Positions 45,000 through 56,468 of a stretch of DNA of 64,000 bases are shown here, piece by piece. Origin of the DNA: Pohlia nutans (lineage: Eukaryota > Streptophyta > Bryopsida > Bryales > Mniaceae). The notes under the pieces were generated by a model, which saw only the letters and a list, made by a program, of their open reading frames with translations, was not told the origin of the DNA and searched no databases. The stretch lies in assembly GCA_022496805.1 (NCBI GenBank), contig CM040086.1, positions 2,792,501 through 2,856,500 of the forward strand, written 5' to 3'. Numbering within the stretch: position 1 is the first letter of the stretch; each line of letters begins with the position of its first letter. A program made the translations under genes and the position numbers.

Positions 45000-46950
45000 A
45001 AGCCAACTATCTACACATTAAGATAGGTTGGTTTGTTATGTTTTGTTTTGTTTATTTGTATGTTTTGTTACGATGAGATCTTTACGACCGTACATCCTCT
45101 GGCCGCGTTCTTGGTACCGTCGGAAAGCTCTCGAGGAGGAGGGGTGCACGGAGTATGTTTCATCGTGTTTGGACGTACAATGTGAAAGTTATGGATTTAA
45201 AAAAAAAATGTCATTATAAATTGAATTAAATTATGAAAAATGAATCATGAGATTTTTTGATGTCATTCTTGGCATTGTCGGAAAGCTCTTGACGAGTACG
45301 AAAGTTGTTTCGTAGGTCTTGAACCTACATTATGAAAAGTATGCATTAGTAGGAGTTGGTATAAATCGATTAGAAAGCTTCAAAGAAAGAAACTTACATT
45401 AGAGTTATCCGCAAAGTGCTTTGACTACAGTTGGGTGACTGGACCGCTGTCGTGATGGAAATGCTTCTATCGTGTACATTTATGCTCTAAGCTTTGTATT
45501 TTCAATGAATGGAGTAGCGGAATGAAAATAGTACATATAGTTTGTCTTTCGTTTTAATTAAATCATCAAAGGATTAGGTGGTTTGAAAGGTGTGAATAGG
45601 AAGGGGGGGGAAAAAGTAGCTTCTTTGAAGCTTCAAAGGGGAGCATGGGCATATGTGCCCCACCGCCACCTTTGATTGGATGAGATTTAGTGAAGTCTTG
45701 GGGTTTTGAAGATTGTCGGGAGTTTTTTTTGTGGGTGTGAATAGTGAGAACTTTGGAGGCAGAATTTCGACTTGATGTAGCTCATTGAGCAAGACTTTGT
45801 TTAAATTGAAATTTTGAGAGATTGTTCCTTGTAATGAAACCTTTCCGAATTGATCTTATAAGTTGAATTTAGAATTGTATTGCAAAAGTTGTGAAGGTTG
45901 GAAGTTTGTGAAAACCCTTGGCCGTCCATTGAGAGGGCAGAGGTTTTGACGAGCCACAACTTTTGTTGTGTATATCAACTTGCTTTGCAATTTTGGGAGT
46001 GTATGTATCATTGTAATAGCTTTTCAAAAAGTTATTACTTTTATGATTTGGAGTTCCGAGGAGGAAGTTATGAAGGTGTGAAGGCTTGGAGGTTGACTGC
46101 CTTTGGAAAGAAGGAAGCTAAGACTTCGAGGACCATAACTTTTGGTCACTGTGATAATTTCTTTTGAAATCTACAGGACTGATAGCCTATGAGATTAGCT
46201 CTCCAGATTGCTATCACTCAATCTATTTGGAGTTTTATTGAAGGAGTTGTTGTGTGTTGAAGTTGAGAGGTTGAAACTCTCTAAAAATAAAGAGACCAAA
46301 ACTTTGATTAGCCATAACTTATGGACAGAGTTTAGGGTTTCTATAAAAATTATATATATTGTAGTAATTTGCATTAGCTTTCCAAAATGCTATTGCACTT
46401 GTATGTAAGAGCTTTAGATCAAAAGTTATGAAGATATAAAGAGGCGGAGGTTGGTTGTCAAAAGAAAAATAAAGCTTCCACTTTGCTCTCTTATAACTTT
46501 TGGACAGTAACTTAGATTCAATTGAAATTTTGAGGAGTGTTAGTTTGTTGTTTTAGCTTTTCAAAAAGCTATTATACTTAGCTTTTGGAGACTTGAGCCA
46601 TCTGTAGCATCAATTAGAAGCTCGCAGCCACAATAAAAGATTGCCTTAAAGGTTTCTTTGTGTTTTTAAACACTTTGAGACTTTAAAGGAAGAAGATTTG
46701 AAGACTTCAAGACAAGAAGACGAGAACATTTGTGTGTTGTGGCTTGTGGCTCGTTGTCTTTTATTGTTGTTCCTAGCCGGTTTTGGAGGCTCGTTGTTTT
46801 TTTTATTGTTATTCCCAGCCGGTTTTGGAGGCTAGTTGTTTTCAATTTTGTTTTGTAAACTTTGTAGCGGCGAAGTGGGATTGATCACCCACACGGTCGT
46901 GTTTATGTTGTTCCCACCGGTGAGGCACGTTTGCTGGTCACCGTGGGTTT
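45000..46950. repeat. Degenerate tandem-like repeats, possible LTR-type sequence
   Basis: Blocks such as CATAACTTTTGG, TAGCTTTTCAAAAAGCTATT and GTTATGAAG return roughly every 180-240 bases between 45900 and 46620. A shorter pair of about 50 bases, around TTCCTAGCCGGTTTTGGAGG, follows near 46750-46840. No coding retroelement domain was seen. The class is not established. Confidence 0.45.
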
Positions 46951-47599
46951 GAAATTTAGGAGCCATCTTTCGGACGGTTTCAGCTCGTGGTCTGGCCGTC
47001 CCGTTTTACCCGTTCGAGGCCCGTGGTTTCTTATTACCCCACCCTTACCCTTAAACCTTTTAGAGCCATTGCAGGATAGGACTGGGAAGAGATTTGAAGA
47101 TTTGAAGAGTACAAGAATTGAAGACAAGACCGATCTCCCAAGCTATCTGGTCATCGTGTCACAGCCAGATTCCCCGCGAATTCTCAGAGCGCGCTCCTCT
47201 CTACACGACACCGCAGATTGTGAAAAGAGAGGTTGAGAAGACAATAAAAGTAGACATGTTAGATGTTGTAAATAAACTAGAGGTCTGAAGTTTTTAAGGC
47301 ACCAAAAACGGTGGCCAAAAATTTCCCAACCTCAGTTTCTATTCTCGTGGATGCTCTGTAACATGGGCTTCCTTGACTTGACACGTATCTACATGGAGTG
47401 GGTCTTTGGAGTGGGTCTATTCACTGAAATAGAAAAACCAGTAACTGACAGCCCCTGACAGCCCACCACGGGCCAATTTTCGTATACTCAAGAAATTGCC
47501 AAAGTAAGGCTCTGAAAGCCCATGAGTTTGCGGAAAACTCTATTATGTACTAATAATTAATAAAATAACATCATACACTCCATTTTTTAGTGATAAAAA

Positions 47600-47833
47600 T
47601 ATATTTTGAAAGTTACTAAAACTAGCTTCCAAATTGAACTCTCTATTTATAGCTTGGGCATTTGGGAAAAAATTGGAGACGGTAATGGTGTATTGGCTAT
47701 CTGAACAGAGCGGATCTCAAGCCTGCGAATTCAGAAGTGGCTCCTAACAGACCCTGCGTGGCTATGGCGAGTTCCATACGGTGTCGTGGTCCCGGGCTGG
47801 CAACAACTATTATACCCTGCAGAAGGGCACAGG
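47600..47833 (-). pseudogene. Truncated copy of the IQD gene 3' end
   Basis: The sequence is collinear with 50746-50875 (3' UTR and last codons: TTTGGGAAAAAATTGGAGAC, AGAGCGGATCTCAAGCCT) and then jumps to 51188-51290 (CTCCT.ACAGACCCTGCGTGG, CCCGGGCTGGCAACA). It therefore lacks about 300 bases of the last IQD exon but keeps the exon boundary and part of the intron. It cannot code. Same orientation as the parent, about 3 kb away. Confidence 0.85.
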
Positions 47834-48072
47834 TACTTGCAGAACCTGTCATTTTTCATTCTCCATTTCGTGGGAACAGTGAACAATGGCTGAATATTAT
47901 GCTTATATTTTGGTCTTCTAGTGACCAAAACCACTCACCAGCACTCACACAACCCACATGCCATATTTTCTAATTTAAAACATTGCTTGTACGCATCAGT
48001 GACCATTCTCGAGGTAATTTTCAAGTACCCGAAATCTCTAATGCACAAATCTCCTCAATGTTGCAGATTACA

Positions 48073-48520
48073 GTAGGATTGAACAAGAGATTTGCCGGCA
48101 TTGTAGAAGCATGGGCATCTGATATCTCATAGCAGGAGGTAATTGAACACAGTGACATGGATGAGGGTGATGCAGCTCGCCTGTTGCGCCAAACCCTGGA
48201 TCTTGTTTCACAGGTTTCATTTTTCCACATTGCCTGTTGACCCAAATCTGTCAAATAACTTCAGCTGCTGCACATTGGTTTTACTTGGTGATTTCTTGCT
48301 CTGGTATCACAAGGTGTTTGTACAGTGCAGTTGCGTGAATTTTTTTTTTGATAATGATATGTCGTCATAACCGATCAGCACCTCACCGCTTCTTTTCTCT
48401 CATGGTCGGATTCCACATTTACCTCATATCCATGCCGGGCTTGGAAAGAATGCAAGTGCAGCTCGGGACGCCATGGACAGAGCACCGATCAGACGAAGAG
48501 CCCAATCGACTGGTAGGTAA
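48073..48520 (+). pseudogene. C-terminal relic of an ISE2/SKI2-like DExH RNA helicase
   Basis: Piece 1 (48073-48213) reads GLNKRFAGIVEAWASDIS, a stop codon, then HSDMDEGDAARLLRQTLDLV. Piece 2 (48410-48520) reads IPHLPHIHAGLGKNASAARD then AMDRAPI and ends with TAA. These match in order the last conserved blocks of plant ISE2-type helicases (acidic-GD-RLLRRT-DLL, then IP-LP-I...A-A...MDR-PI), compared from memory. The in-frame stop and the absence of any helicase core upstream show a decayed fragment. It lies convergent to the wax synthase 3' end. Confidence 0.6.
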
Positions 48521-48792
48521 CGGAGCAAGAACCTCAAAAGAAAGTATACGAGCAGCTAGCATGCTCAAAGGCTTTTCATATGCTGTTAGCGTTGGAAAGG
48601 TTGTATTTGCAACAAAAAAGTTATAATGAAATGCACTGCAAAGAGCTTTCAGCTGGACTTCACCCACACTCAAGAGAGGAAATTCTATAACATAGAGCAG
48701 GCTGCTGCTCAGAAAATTTGGGACCTGCAGAATGGTTGCAGAAACAATGATGGGTTGACCAGTAAGTTAATTGTATTGCCTAGGAAAACTAA

Positions 48793-50275
48793 TTAAGAAA
48801 GCAGGGAGGGTGGCTTATGCAAGAGCTCGTACCACGAGAGTCCTACCACACTGTATAGAGTCTGGAAAAAGTGGTGAAATTCTGCAATGGCACGATCGGC
48901 TGTGCCGCTGTCAATCAGCGGGGGATAGAAAAACCAGATAGCCGTGACGAGGACGAAGCTGAGGGTTAGCACCGCGGAGACAGGTTTGGGCAATCGCAAA
49001 GTGGTCTTCCGTCGAAGAGCTCCCTCAAGTAAGGCTGCAGCGCCGTTGAGTACGAAGAAGCATGTGACCTCCCAAGTGGGTTTCCTTCGGGTCATGATGT
49101 GAAAGATGAGTTCGTGCATCAAACCAGAGACCAGGAAACAGGAGAACATCGCTATTGAACGCACCCACAGAGGCAGAGGCAAACGGTAGCCTGGTGGCTC
49201 AGGCTCAGCAAGTGTCGTCGTCGTTCCTGCACATGATCGAGAGTGCACAATTCGCCAGACTGAGAATTAAACCGAGTTGACGACGTCCGGCAGTTCTAGC
49301 ATCCACTCATTCAAGGACGCTAGGGAATCAGGGAATTCGTAGAAGTTCAGTTAGTTGCTGCTGCGTACAGACAGAGGTAACTTCTTAGTACTCACCTGGA
49401 GATGTCGAAGGCTCCCTGAATCTCCAGCCCAGCAGGAATCGCACCAGGGGATCATAGATGGACACCCTCAGAAGATTACTAACCAACAAATTCCATCTCT
49501 GCCCCCAAAAGTCCGCTAGCGAGTGCGCCAGAAAGGGCTTGTTGAACGAAGGCTCCAGCTCAATGCCCATCACAGGCGACACCACGGCTGCGATGCCTTC
49601 GAAAATCAGGCTACACGTGATGTAGATGTAGAACGAGTAAAGCACATACAGCAGCGCTGGGGGCAGGGAATCACGGTATGCGAAGGCATACGTCATTGCC
49701 ATTATGCACACCAATTTGAACAGTAACCGAAGAACGACCGTGTGCATCTCTTGGGACTCATCAATACGCTTCAGAAGCGCTGCAATGCAACCCTGCTGGT
49801 GGGAAATGCTGCGGCGAGGCCCACCGTGCACTCCAGGAGGAGGAGGAATGTGGGAGCCACGGCCACGAGTGCGGCGTGTGGCGACCGTGCTGGATTCGCG
49901 ATCTGGAGCGGGAACCAGCGTGGGAATGGTCTTGTTGCTAGCCCTGGCGCCGAACTGCTGGCGTTTGATTTGTAAGGAGAGGGTCATGACGGCGAGGAAG
50001 CGGGGAAAGGACGCGACGGCCCAGGGGTCAGCCGCGGGGCCAAGGTCCCAACACAGTAACACGATCTTGAAGGATGTGAGCCAGAGGAAAAAGAAGGAGT
50101 AGACCCCGCGCTCGAAGACAGTCTCGAAGCCCTTGGCCACGGCCCCGTAGAATGCAAGCAAAGGCAGCGCCGCCGTCAGGCGAATGCATCCCCGGGGCAG
50201 CTTCATCACTCCGTAGTACACGTACGCCATAGCTGGACTACTCACCGCCCACACCAGCAGCGAAGGAAACGCCAT
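48793..50275 (-). CDS. Wax synthase / long-chain-alcohol O-fatty-acyltransferase (MBOAT), 2 exons, 437 aa
   Basis: Exons 49396-50275 and 48793-49226 join at GT-AG in phase 1. Multiple hydrophobic segments span the protein. Hallmarks of plant wax synthases are WLTSFKIVLLCWDLGP near residue 66, the ELEPSFNKPFLAHSLADFWG block with QRWNLLVSNLLR, and SGLMHELIFHIMTR with the MBOAT catalytic histidine. The enzyme esterifies fatty acyl-CoA with long-chain alcohols to make wax esters, in the ER membrane. It is longer than typical plant members (about 340-350 residues): an insertion of roughly 70 residues, rich in Arg, Ser and Pro (for example SHIPPPPGVHGGPRRS), follows the second hydrophobic block, before the next conserved membrane segment. 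The start is the only ATG that keeps the N-terminal membrane segment. Related acyltransferases cannot be excluded. Confidence 0.87.
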
Positions 50276-50838
50276 AGCCTCCCTGGCTCTCTCCCTCGCG
50301 AGAACGACAGTAGAGTACTACTTACTCGCTCTGCCAAGGTACTGTACTCCGTCCTACTCTGACTAGTCTAGATCTCTAGTTCTGCCATCACGCCTATCTC
50401 GTGCTCCGATTCCGGTTCGCACCCGGCACTGTCCCTCCGCTAACTTATGCACGTCCTCAACAAACTCACGTAAACCTTGCGAAACAAGTGGCATCAAAGG
50501 ACTGTACACGGCTCCCCCTCTTCCAGAACAAACAACCCTAACACAAATGAGAGCGATGGCAATGGCGATAGCGAAAACCCAAATTAATTGGTGCCACGGT
50601 CAATGGCCTCAGCCAGGCAGCAGGCAGGGCTGCCGCACTATTTGTATTGCTCTGCGTGCGAGAACGAGACTTTTGTTCCTTATATAATGCAGGGAATCAT
50701 GCCCAGGAATGAGACTCCTTGATCAGAGTGGAGATGATAGAAATATGTTTTGAAAGTTACTATAACTAGCATCTAGATTGGACTCTATTTATATCTTGGG
50801 CATTTGGGAAAAAATTGGAGACGCTAATGGTATATTGG
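50276..50838. other. Wax synthase promoter and IQD 3' UTR
   Basis: The half next to 50276 is the leader and promoter of the wax synthase read on the minus strand. The rest, from about 50740, is the IQD 3' UTR, because it is the part duplicated at 47600 together with IQD exon sequence. No gene seen. Confidence 0.55.
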
Positions 50839-53800
50839 CTATCTGTACAGAGCGGATCTCAAGCCTAAGACTTCAGAATTGGGCGGGGTGGCATCACCCT
50901 GACAGCTGCCGAGGGAAGACACAGATCGCTGGTCGAGGCGGAGGCTGGGGCTGCGTGGAGCAGCAGATGAAGGCCGCTGCAGGGCAATGGGCCCCGAGTT
51001 CCCGATCACATTCTCAGGCGAGATGGGCAAAGAAAACCGCTTCTTCGACGTCCAAGAGTTGTCCCTCTCTGGCGTCCCGGGCCGTTGTCTGGGTGTGCTG
51101 TGAGAGCGCACTTTGGCTTTGGCAGACTGCGTTGCTTGCATGTAGTTGGGCACCGAAGGCGAGCTTGCCAAGCTTTCGTCGTCACGGCTCCTCACAGACC
51201 CTGCGTGGCTATGGCGAGTTCCATTCGGAGCTCGGCCACCAGAAGGCGTCGTGGGCCCGGGCTGGCAACAGCTGCTATACCCTGCACAAGTACTCGGACA
51301 TTAACAAGACCATTTCAGAGCTGACACTGGATAAGTTTATAATAAGTGTAGAATAATGTATCACACTGATCATATATACCGGTATAATACCAAATTAATG
51401 TACTTGCCTGTTGTGGAGACCTGGCTTCCCGCTTCTTCGATATCTTCTCTTCGAATGCTGGCGCGAGGGCTGGCTGAGCGGATGAGCATAGGCTTGGATT
51501 TGTAGGCTGAGCCTGGTGGGGTGATAGGAGTTGAGACGGTTCTCTGCATAGGACTGTAGTGGCCGTTTGCACGTGGAGGGGTGGCGTGACGAGAGTGAGT
51601 TTCAGCCTGGCTAATTCTCAAGCTCATTCTTGTTTGAGAAATATTCGAAGGTAGTCCTGGCTGCTGGTTCCGGTGCAGCGTTGATGGCTTGTTCAAGAGT
51701 GAAGCCTGGTCTTGCTTATTCTGGGCTGTAGATGGATCCATATTTGCGGGGCTTAATCTGACGGAGTGGCTGTCGAAGACATCTTTGGAGACGGAGTCTG
51801 AGCCGTCGAAGACGCGGTTCTCCCAGGGCCGCGCTGCCATCCATCGCTCCAACCAGCTCCATCCCCAATGAGGCTTCTCTGCCTCATTGCCGTCGATGTA
51901 CCTGAGCTGCGACATCTGATTCATATGTGGAGCCGCCTTCCACAACTGTCAGTACAAGTTCGTGTACCCATCATATATGTCTCAAGATTAAGATATGTAA
52001 ACAGGCCTACAAGCATCCAAATAAGCATTTGAGCATGGCTCCTACTATTAGACTATGGCCTTAATTTCTATCGAGTCTAGTTGGCAATCGAAAGATAATT
52101 TTAACGCATCTTAAACATGTGTTCGACATCATTTGAATAAACTAAGAATTTTAAAAGTGCTGATTATAGGTATACCTCAAATCGACCCTAGGCTCTCATG
52201 TTTAGACCATGAAATTTTTAGGCAAGAATCTATAGGGATCACATTTTAAGTGAGGGTCATGCACAATTAGGTTTAGGGTTACCGTACTTCTAGATTCGGC
52301 ATGGAAATGAACACTACTCAAGAGCTGATAGCACCAAGGGATGGAACTTCTATCTGGGCACTGAAGATATGTACTGGAAGTGCTCAAAATATTCAACAGA
52401 ATCTCGGCAGTGAAGGCATCATGACAGAAGGCAGAACATCATTGTGAATACTAGCTGTCAGTACATCATTTTGAATGCTAGATCTGACTAAATGGCATAC
52501 ATGTATACCTGATGTGAGAAGGCGTACGCCAATGCTCGTTCCCTTTTCAATGCGGCCTCTTGTTTGAACTGCAATTTCGCTTGAATCTCCTCTGGGGTTT
52601 GAATGCTGTCATCCCACCTTCCGTCCTGCCATTCATGTTTTGAGCACCAGGCGATTAAATTTCATGGCCTTGAGAGTGGCCACCATTTGCAGCCAAAATA
52701 AAGGCAAGTGTCACAAATGTTTCAGAGACTCCGGAAAATTTATATACAATGTCACTTACCGTAGATATTTCGGGACGAGAATCCTGTTGCCTTCGTTCCA
52801 GTAATTGCCTCTGCACAGCTTGGCCATCGTCGGACATTCGAACTCGCCGGGCACGAACGCGGGCCTGGACGCGAACCAATGCTTGCATACAACGGAGAGT
52901 GATAGTTGCTTGACGACGCACTGTGTGTCCTCGAACTAAGGCTTGCAATCGTACTAAGCCTTTCAGAGCTCGCAATGCTCGACGTGCCTGCAGCAGCCAA
53001 GGCGAGCCAACTCCAGTACTTCTAAAGGCTAAAGTTGACAAAAACCGGATCACGAGTTTCTGGAGTACATACTATCAGCTTGAGCCAATTGATTGAGCCC
53101 CTGATCATAGTATCACAATATTCGAGATACTCGCATTTCTCTTATCCTCAAATAAAGAGAACACCATCATGATTTTAATTTTGTCGTGAAAGAACCTCCC
53201 ATAGGTCAAATGGAAGGCGTGTTCACTCAAGCGTGTCAGTGTGTTGGTCCTAATCATTTAATTTATGAGGAGAGAATGCATAGCAAGAAATTTCAGTGTA
53301 AGTTTAGGTTGGGTAGTGCATTCAAGCGACAATGGCTTTCAAGCCAAATTTCGAAAACCCATACTGAAAAAGATACCAAGTAATACCCTTAAATATATTG
53401 TTAGCATGGACGATCTACAGATCTTTCTTACTTAGTGTGCTAGAATGGATGGTTTTTCCGCATACCAGGTATGCTCGAAATGCTGATTGTATTCTGATGG
53501 CTGCCAAGTCTTCACGAGAGTACACGTGAGCCACCATGTGGTGTACTGGAGTGGTACTGCAGCTGGTGGCGAAAGACATGTCCGGCGTCCTGTAGGGATC
53601 CCGGTGGTGATGCAGTTCCTGCGTGTTGTAATCTTCACCGACCTTGTCTGCGGCATAAGCTTTTGGTTCAATGCAAGACGGTTGGTGCAATGATTTACCA
53701 AAGCTCCATCTCCTCCTGCTCTTGGGTTTGACCTGCCGGCAAGAAACAAAATCATGTATTAGTATACCAGGGCAACATTCGAAAGCACTTACTAAAGAAC

Positions 53801-53999
53801 TTGTATTGATTTTCAACAGGTTCTTATAGGAGACGATACTTACTGGCAACTCAACTTGGGGGAAGTCCCTAGCGGGGTTCACAAATTTGGGAACATTTTT
53901 GATGACGTCCTTCTCCTTCTCCTTGTCTCTGTCTTTGTCCTTGGAAGGAGAACGAAATGCTTTTTTCACAGCGCTAAACCATGTCCCCTTCTTCCCCAT
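50839..53999 (-). CDS. IQ67-domain (IQD) calmodulin-binding protein, 6 exons, 555 aa
   Basis: Exons, right to left: 53844-53999, 53466-53732, 52760-52987, 52509-52625, 51408-51945, 50839-51200. The start [15 protein letters not shown] is the standard IQD N-terminus. The IQ67 region begins [13 protein letters not shown] and continues [20 protein letters not shown], then [18 protein letters not shown], giving three IQ-type repeats. A phase-0 intron splits the first IQ motif at its usual place. Further family marks are [30 protein letters not shown] and the C-terminal DUF4005 block [18 protein letters not shown] with SAKAK. IQD proteins bind calmodulin, microtubules and the plasma membrane as scaffolds in Ca2+ signalling. 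The intron after exon 5 uses a GC donor (CAG then GCAAGT), which keeps phase; the others are GT-AG. The 3' end has a truncated copy at 47600-47833. Confidence 0.94.
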
Positions 54000-56468
54000 T
54001 TTGCAATCTCTGGAGGTGCAGTAATACAACCTACATGCTCCACACTTGTCAGAAGTTAGAATTATATCACAACAGAAGTTATGTTAGAACGCAATCAATT
54101 GGTCGAGTAATTGCACGTCAAACCTCAAAAACAAGAAGACAGGGTGGAAGAGAGAACTGGTTGACATAAGCTATTAAAAAAATCATTCAGTGCTTGCCTG
54201 AGATCTCATCTACAGCTGTATTTACTACGTGACCCCCATCGCATACACTGACCAGCAAAGGAAATCAATTATAGTGAGCTCCGGCGAAGACAGATTCAGT
54301 GTTTGGCTATGGCCACCACACTAAATAAGTCTCTTCCAACATACAGAGATAAATGAGGTCTTTGGCATCTAAAACCCCAAATTTGTCTGATAACATGGGT
54401 GTCCATTACCGCGCCAAAACGGCAGGTGAGTTACATAAACTCAACAATCAAAGAACTAGATGACAGCATAAGCTTTACAACGATCAGAAGGTCCATGCTA
54501 AAGCAAGAATGGACATGGCGGCGGAAGAGCGTGGTACCTAGTTTTCAAAATGTGTGCAATTCGTTGAAACCCGCTATCCGACACATGGAATCGCTAAGCC
54601 CACGCCCTTTCTTGAACCAAATGTCTGATAAAGACCTTGAGCTGCGCTACATGTCCAGTGCCTGCTCTGTTTCAGACATTGTGAACACAGACGCCGGGGG
54701 TAAACCTTGAAGGAGTTAGCGCCATGAAACTGGAACTACCACATTGCCAATGTCGCTACTGTCAAAGCAATTAAAGCCAGAGCGTCAGCAGACGAGGCTC
54801 TCGACACAGGTTCTTAGGATTCATGCTAAGTGTCGGGGCGTGGTAACGAGCATCCAGCATTGGACTTCCTTGCAGATTCCTATTCTTTGTCAGCCCTGAG
54901 AGAAAGAACGGAAGAAGCATGCTTTCAAGACGGAAGGCACTGGAAAGAGACGGCCGTAGAGTTTTGTTGCTTCTTGAAGTGACGGACAATGTTGGACAAG
55001 TGCAAGCCGTGCAGTATCTCTGCCACTGCAGAGGATATTTCAAGCATCTGGTGATTTCGTACTCGCTACTTCTTAGACCCGGCTATCAACAAAGAAGGCT
55101 CATGAAGGGAGAGGTAGAAGCTGAAAACCTCCCCATCTCGCTTGGCCCACATTCCTGCATCCATCGCCAGAGGAGGAAGTCAACTTACAGGTAACAACCA
55201 ACGCTACGGCCGACAATTACAGTGTATGGATGGTCTTTGTAAATTAGAGGCCGGGCAGGCACTAAATGGAAGAGACGAAGGCATGCCGATCAGGCCATCT
55301 ACCAATGAGCTCCAGAGCTCACGAGATTAACATTACTGAGGTAAGCCAAGCTTGCAGAAACACCGAACGAGGCGTTATCAATGCTTAATATTCACAAGCT
55401 GCAACGTGATTTCATGTTCACAACAAGCGTTATGTATTCATATTTCGACACTGGCAGGTCAGTGTCAGAAGAGGACAAAGAGGCCACCGTGACGAGAAAA
55501 TGCCGAGGGTTGGGTAAGCAAGCTAGCTGGCGATAATTTGCGAGCTTCCATAGCAGGATTATTTAGCGAGGCTAGAGCTGCAGGGACAGGCGACCTGAAG
55601 CTCGGTAAGTGATGGTCATTAGTCAATGCGAAGAGCTACTGCTGCTGTAACGATCGAGGACGCAACAGAAATCTGAGTATTGATGAAAGCCTGACACTTC
55701 TGATGTACCAGATATGGCAGGAGCTCCCTTGCCTGCCAGGGGTTAAGTTGATTTCGCCATCGCGAGATGGATCGTGGGTTTGTCAGAAGACTGGTCAATT
55801 GGGGACTGAGTCGGCGAAGCTGCTGGAGCTCCACTGTGCGTGACACAAATTAAGAAGAGCTTGAACCAGAGGAATGAAATGCGACCTAGGTCACCTCTGA
55901 GATTCGAATCTCTGTCCTGCTTGCTATCTCATTCTAGAACTGTCAGTGCCTCGATCTTATTCTTATACAATGATCTAATTGCGTAGCCATAATCTGCTAA
56001 TCTAAGAGCTTCTCCACCAGCAACTGTGATTTGCACTACAAAGGTCATCGAAAAATTGAGACTTCACCACACTACAACAGAATGAGTCTTTTTTCAGTGG
56101 TCATTTTTCACTTGGTGAGTGTAACTGGTCACACAAGACAAGGTTTTTTTTGTCTTATGTGACCAGTTACACTCACCAAGTCACTGATAAAAGCCTCATT
56201 CTGTTGTAGTGCCATGTAGTTCCCCACCAACATCACTCAATTCGTATGTGATCTCAGAACTCATCCAAAGAAAGAAATTGGCTCTGTAATGTCCAAAAAC
56301 ATGTTCATTGTAGGAAAAATCAACATGATGCTCTGGGCTCAAGGTCTTTCAGCCCGTGGCCAATCTGACTAGAGCTTTATTCTCAAATTTGTACTGTCGA
56401 ATTCTTATACCTCGAAAGAAGGTGTCGGTAACACTGTCAATGTGGTTGGTGCTACTTATCTATACTAC
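54000..56468. other. IQD upstream region and spacer; one CACTA MITE
   Basis: The part near 54.0-55.8 kb is less AT-rich and probably contains the promoter and 5' UTR introns of the IQD gene. Open frames on both strands (for example 54399-54710, +) have no recognisable family. A MITE is at 56070-56211. The remainder leads into the zinc-finger 3' UTR. Confidence 0.45.
56070..56211. mobile_element. CACTA-type MITE, TSD CCA
   Basis: Ends CACTACAACAGAATGAG and CTCATTCTGTTGTAGTG, flanked by CCA (56067-56069 and 56212-56214). The inside is an almost complete palindrome (CACTTGGTGAGTGTAACTGG against its complement). Confidence 0.93.

Larger units (their letters stand above)
43552..47599. other. No intact gene; promoter of pectinesterase, then degenerate repeats
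   Basis: 43552-44300 is the probable pectinesterase promoter. 44430-44640 holds a dispersed repeat with a 38-bp tandem array. 45000-46950 is degenerate internal repetition. At 44665-44760 there is a fragment of the MITE seen at 21929. Open frames of up to 101 codons (for example 46931-47236) have no recognisable family. Confidence 0.5.

Noticed and set aside
54399..54710. 103-codon plus-strand frame
   Set aside because: No family resemblance, opposite the IQD upstream region, no splice partners.
55880..55950. tRNA-like GAGATTCGAATCTC
   Set aside because: It resembles a T-arm loop, but no matching acceptor, D-arm or anticodon arm could be drawn.
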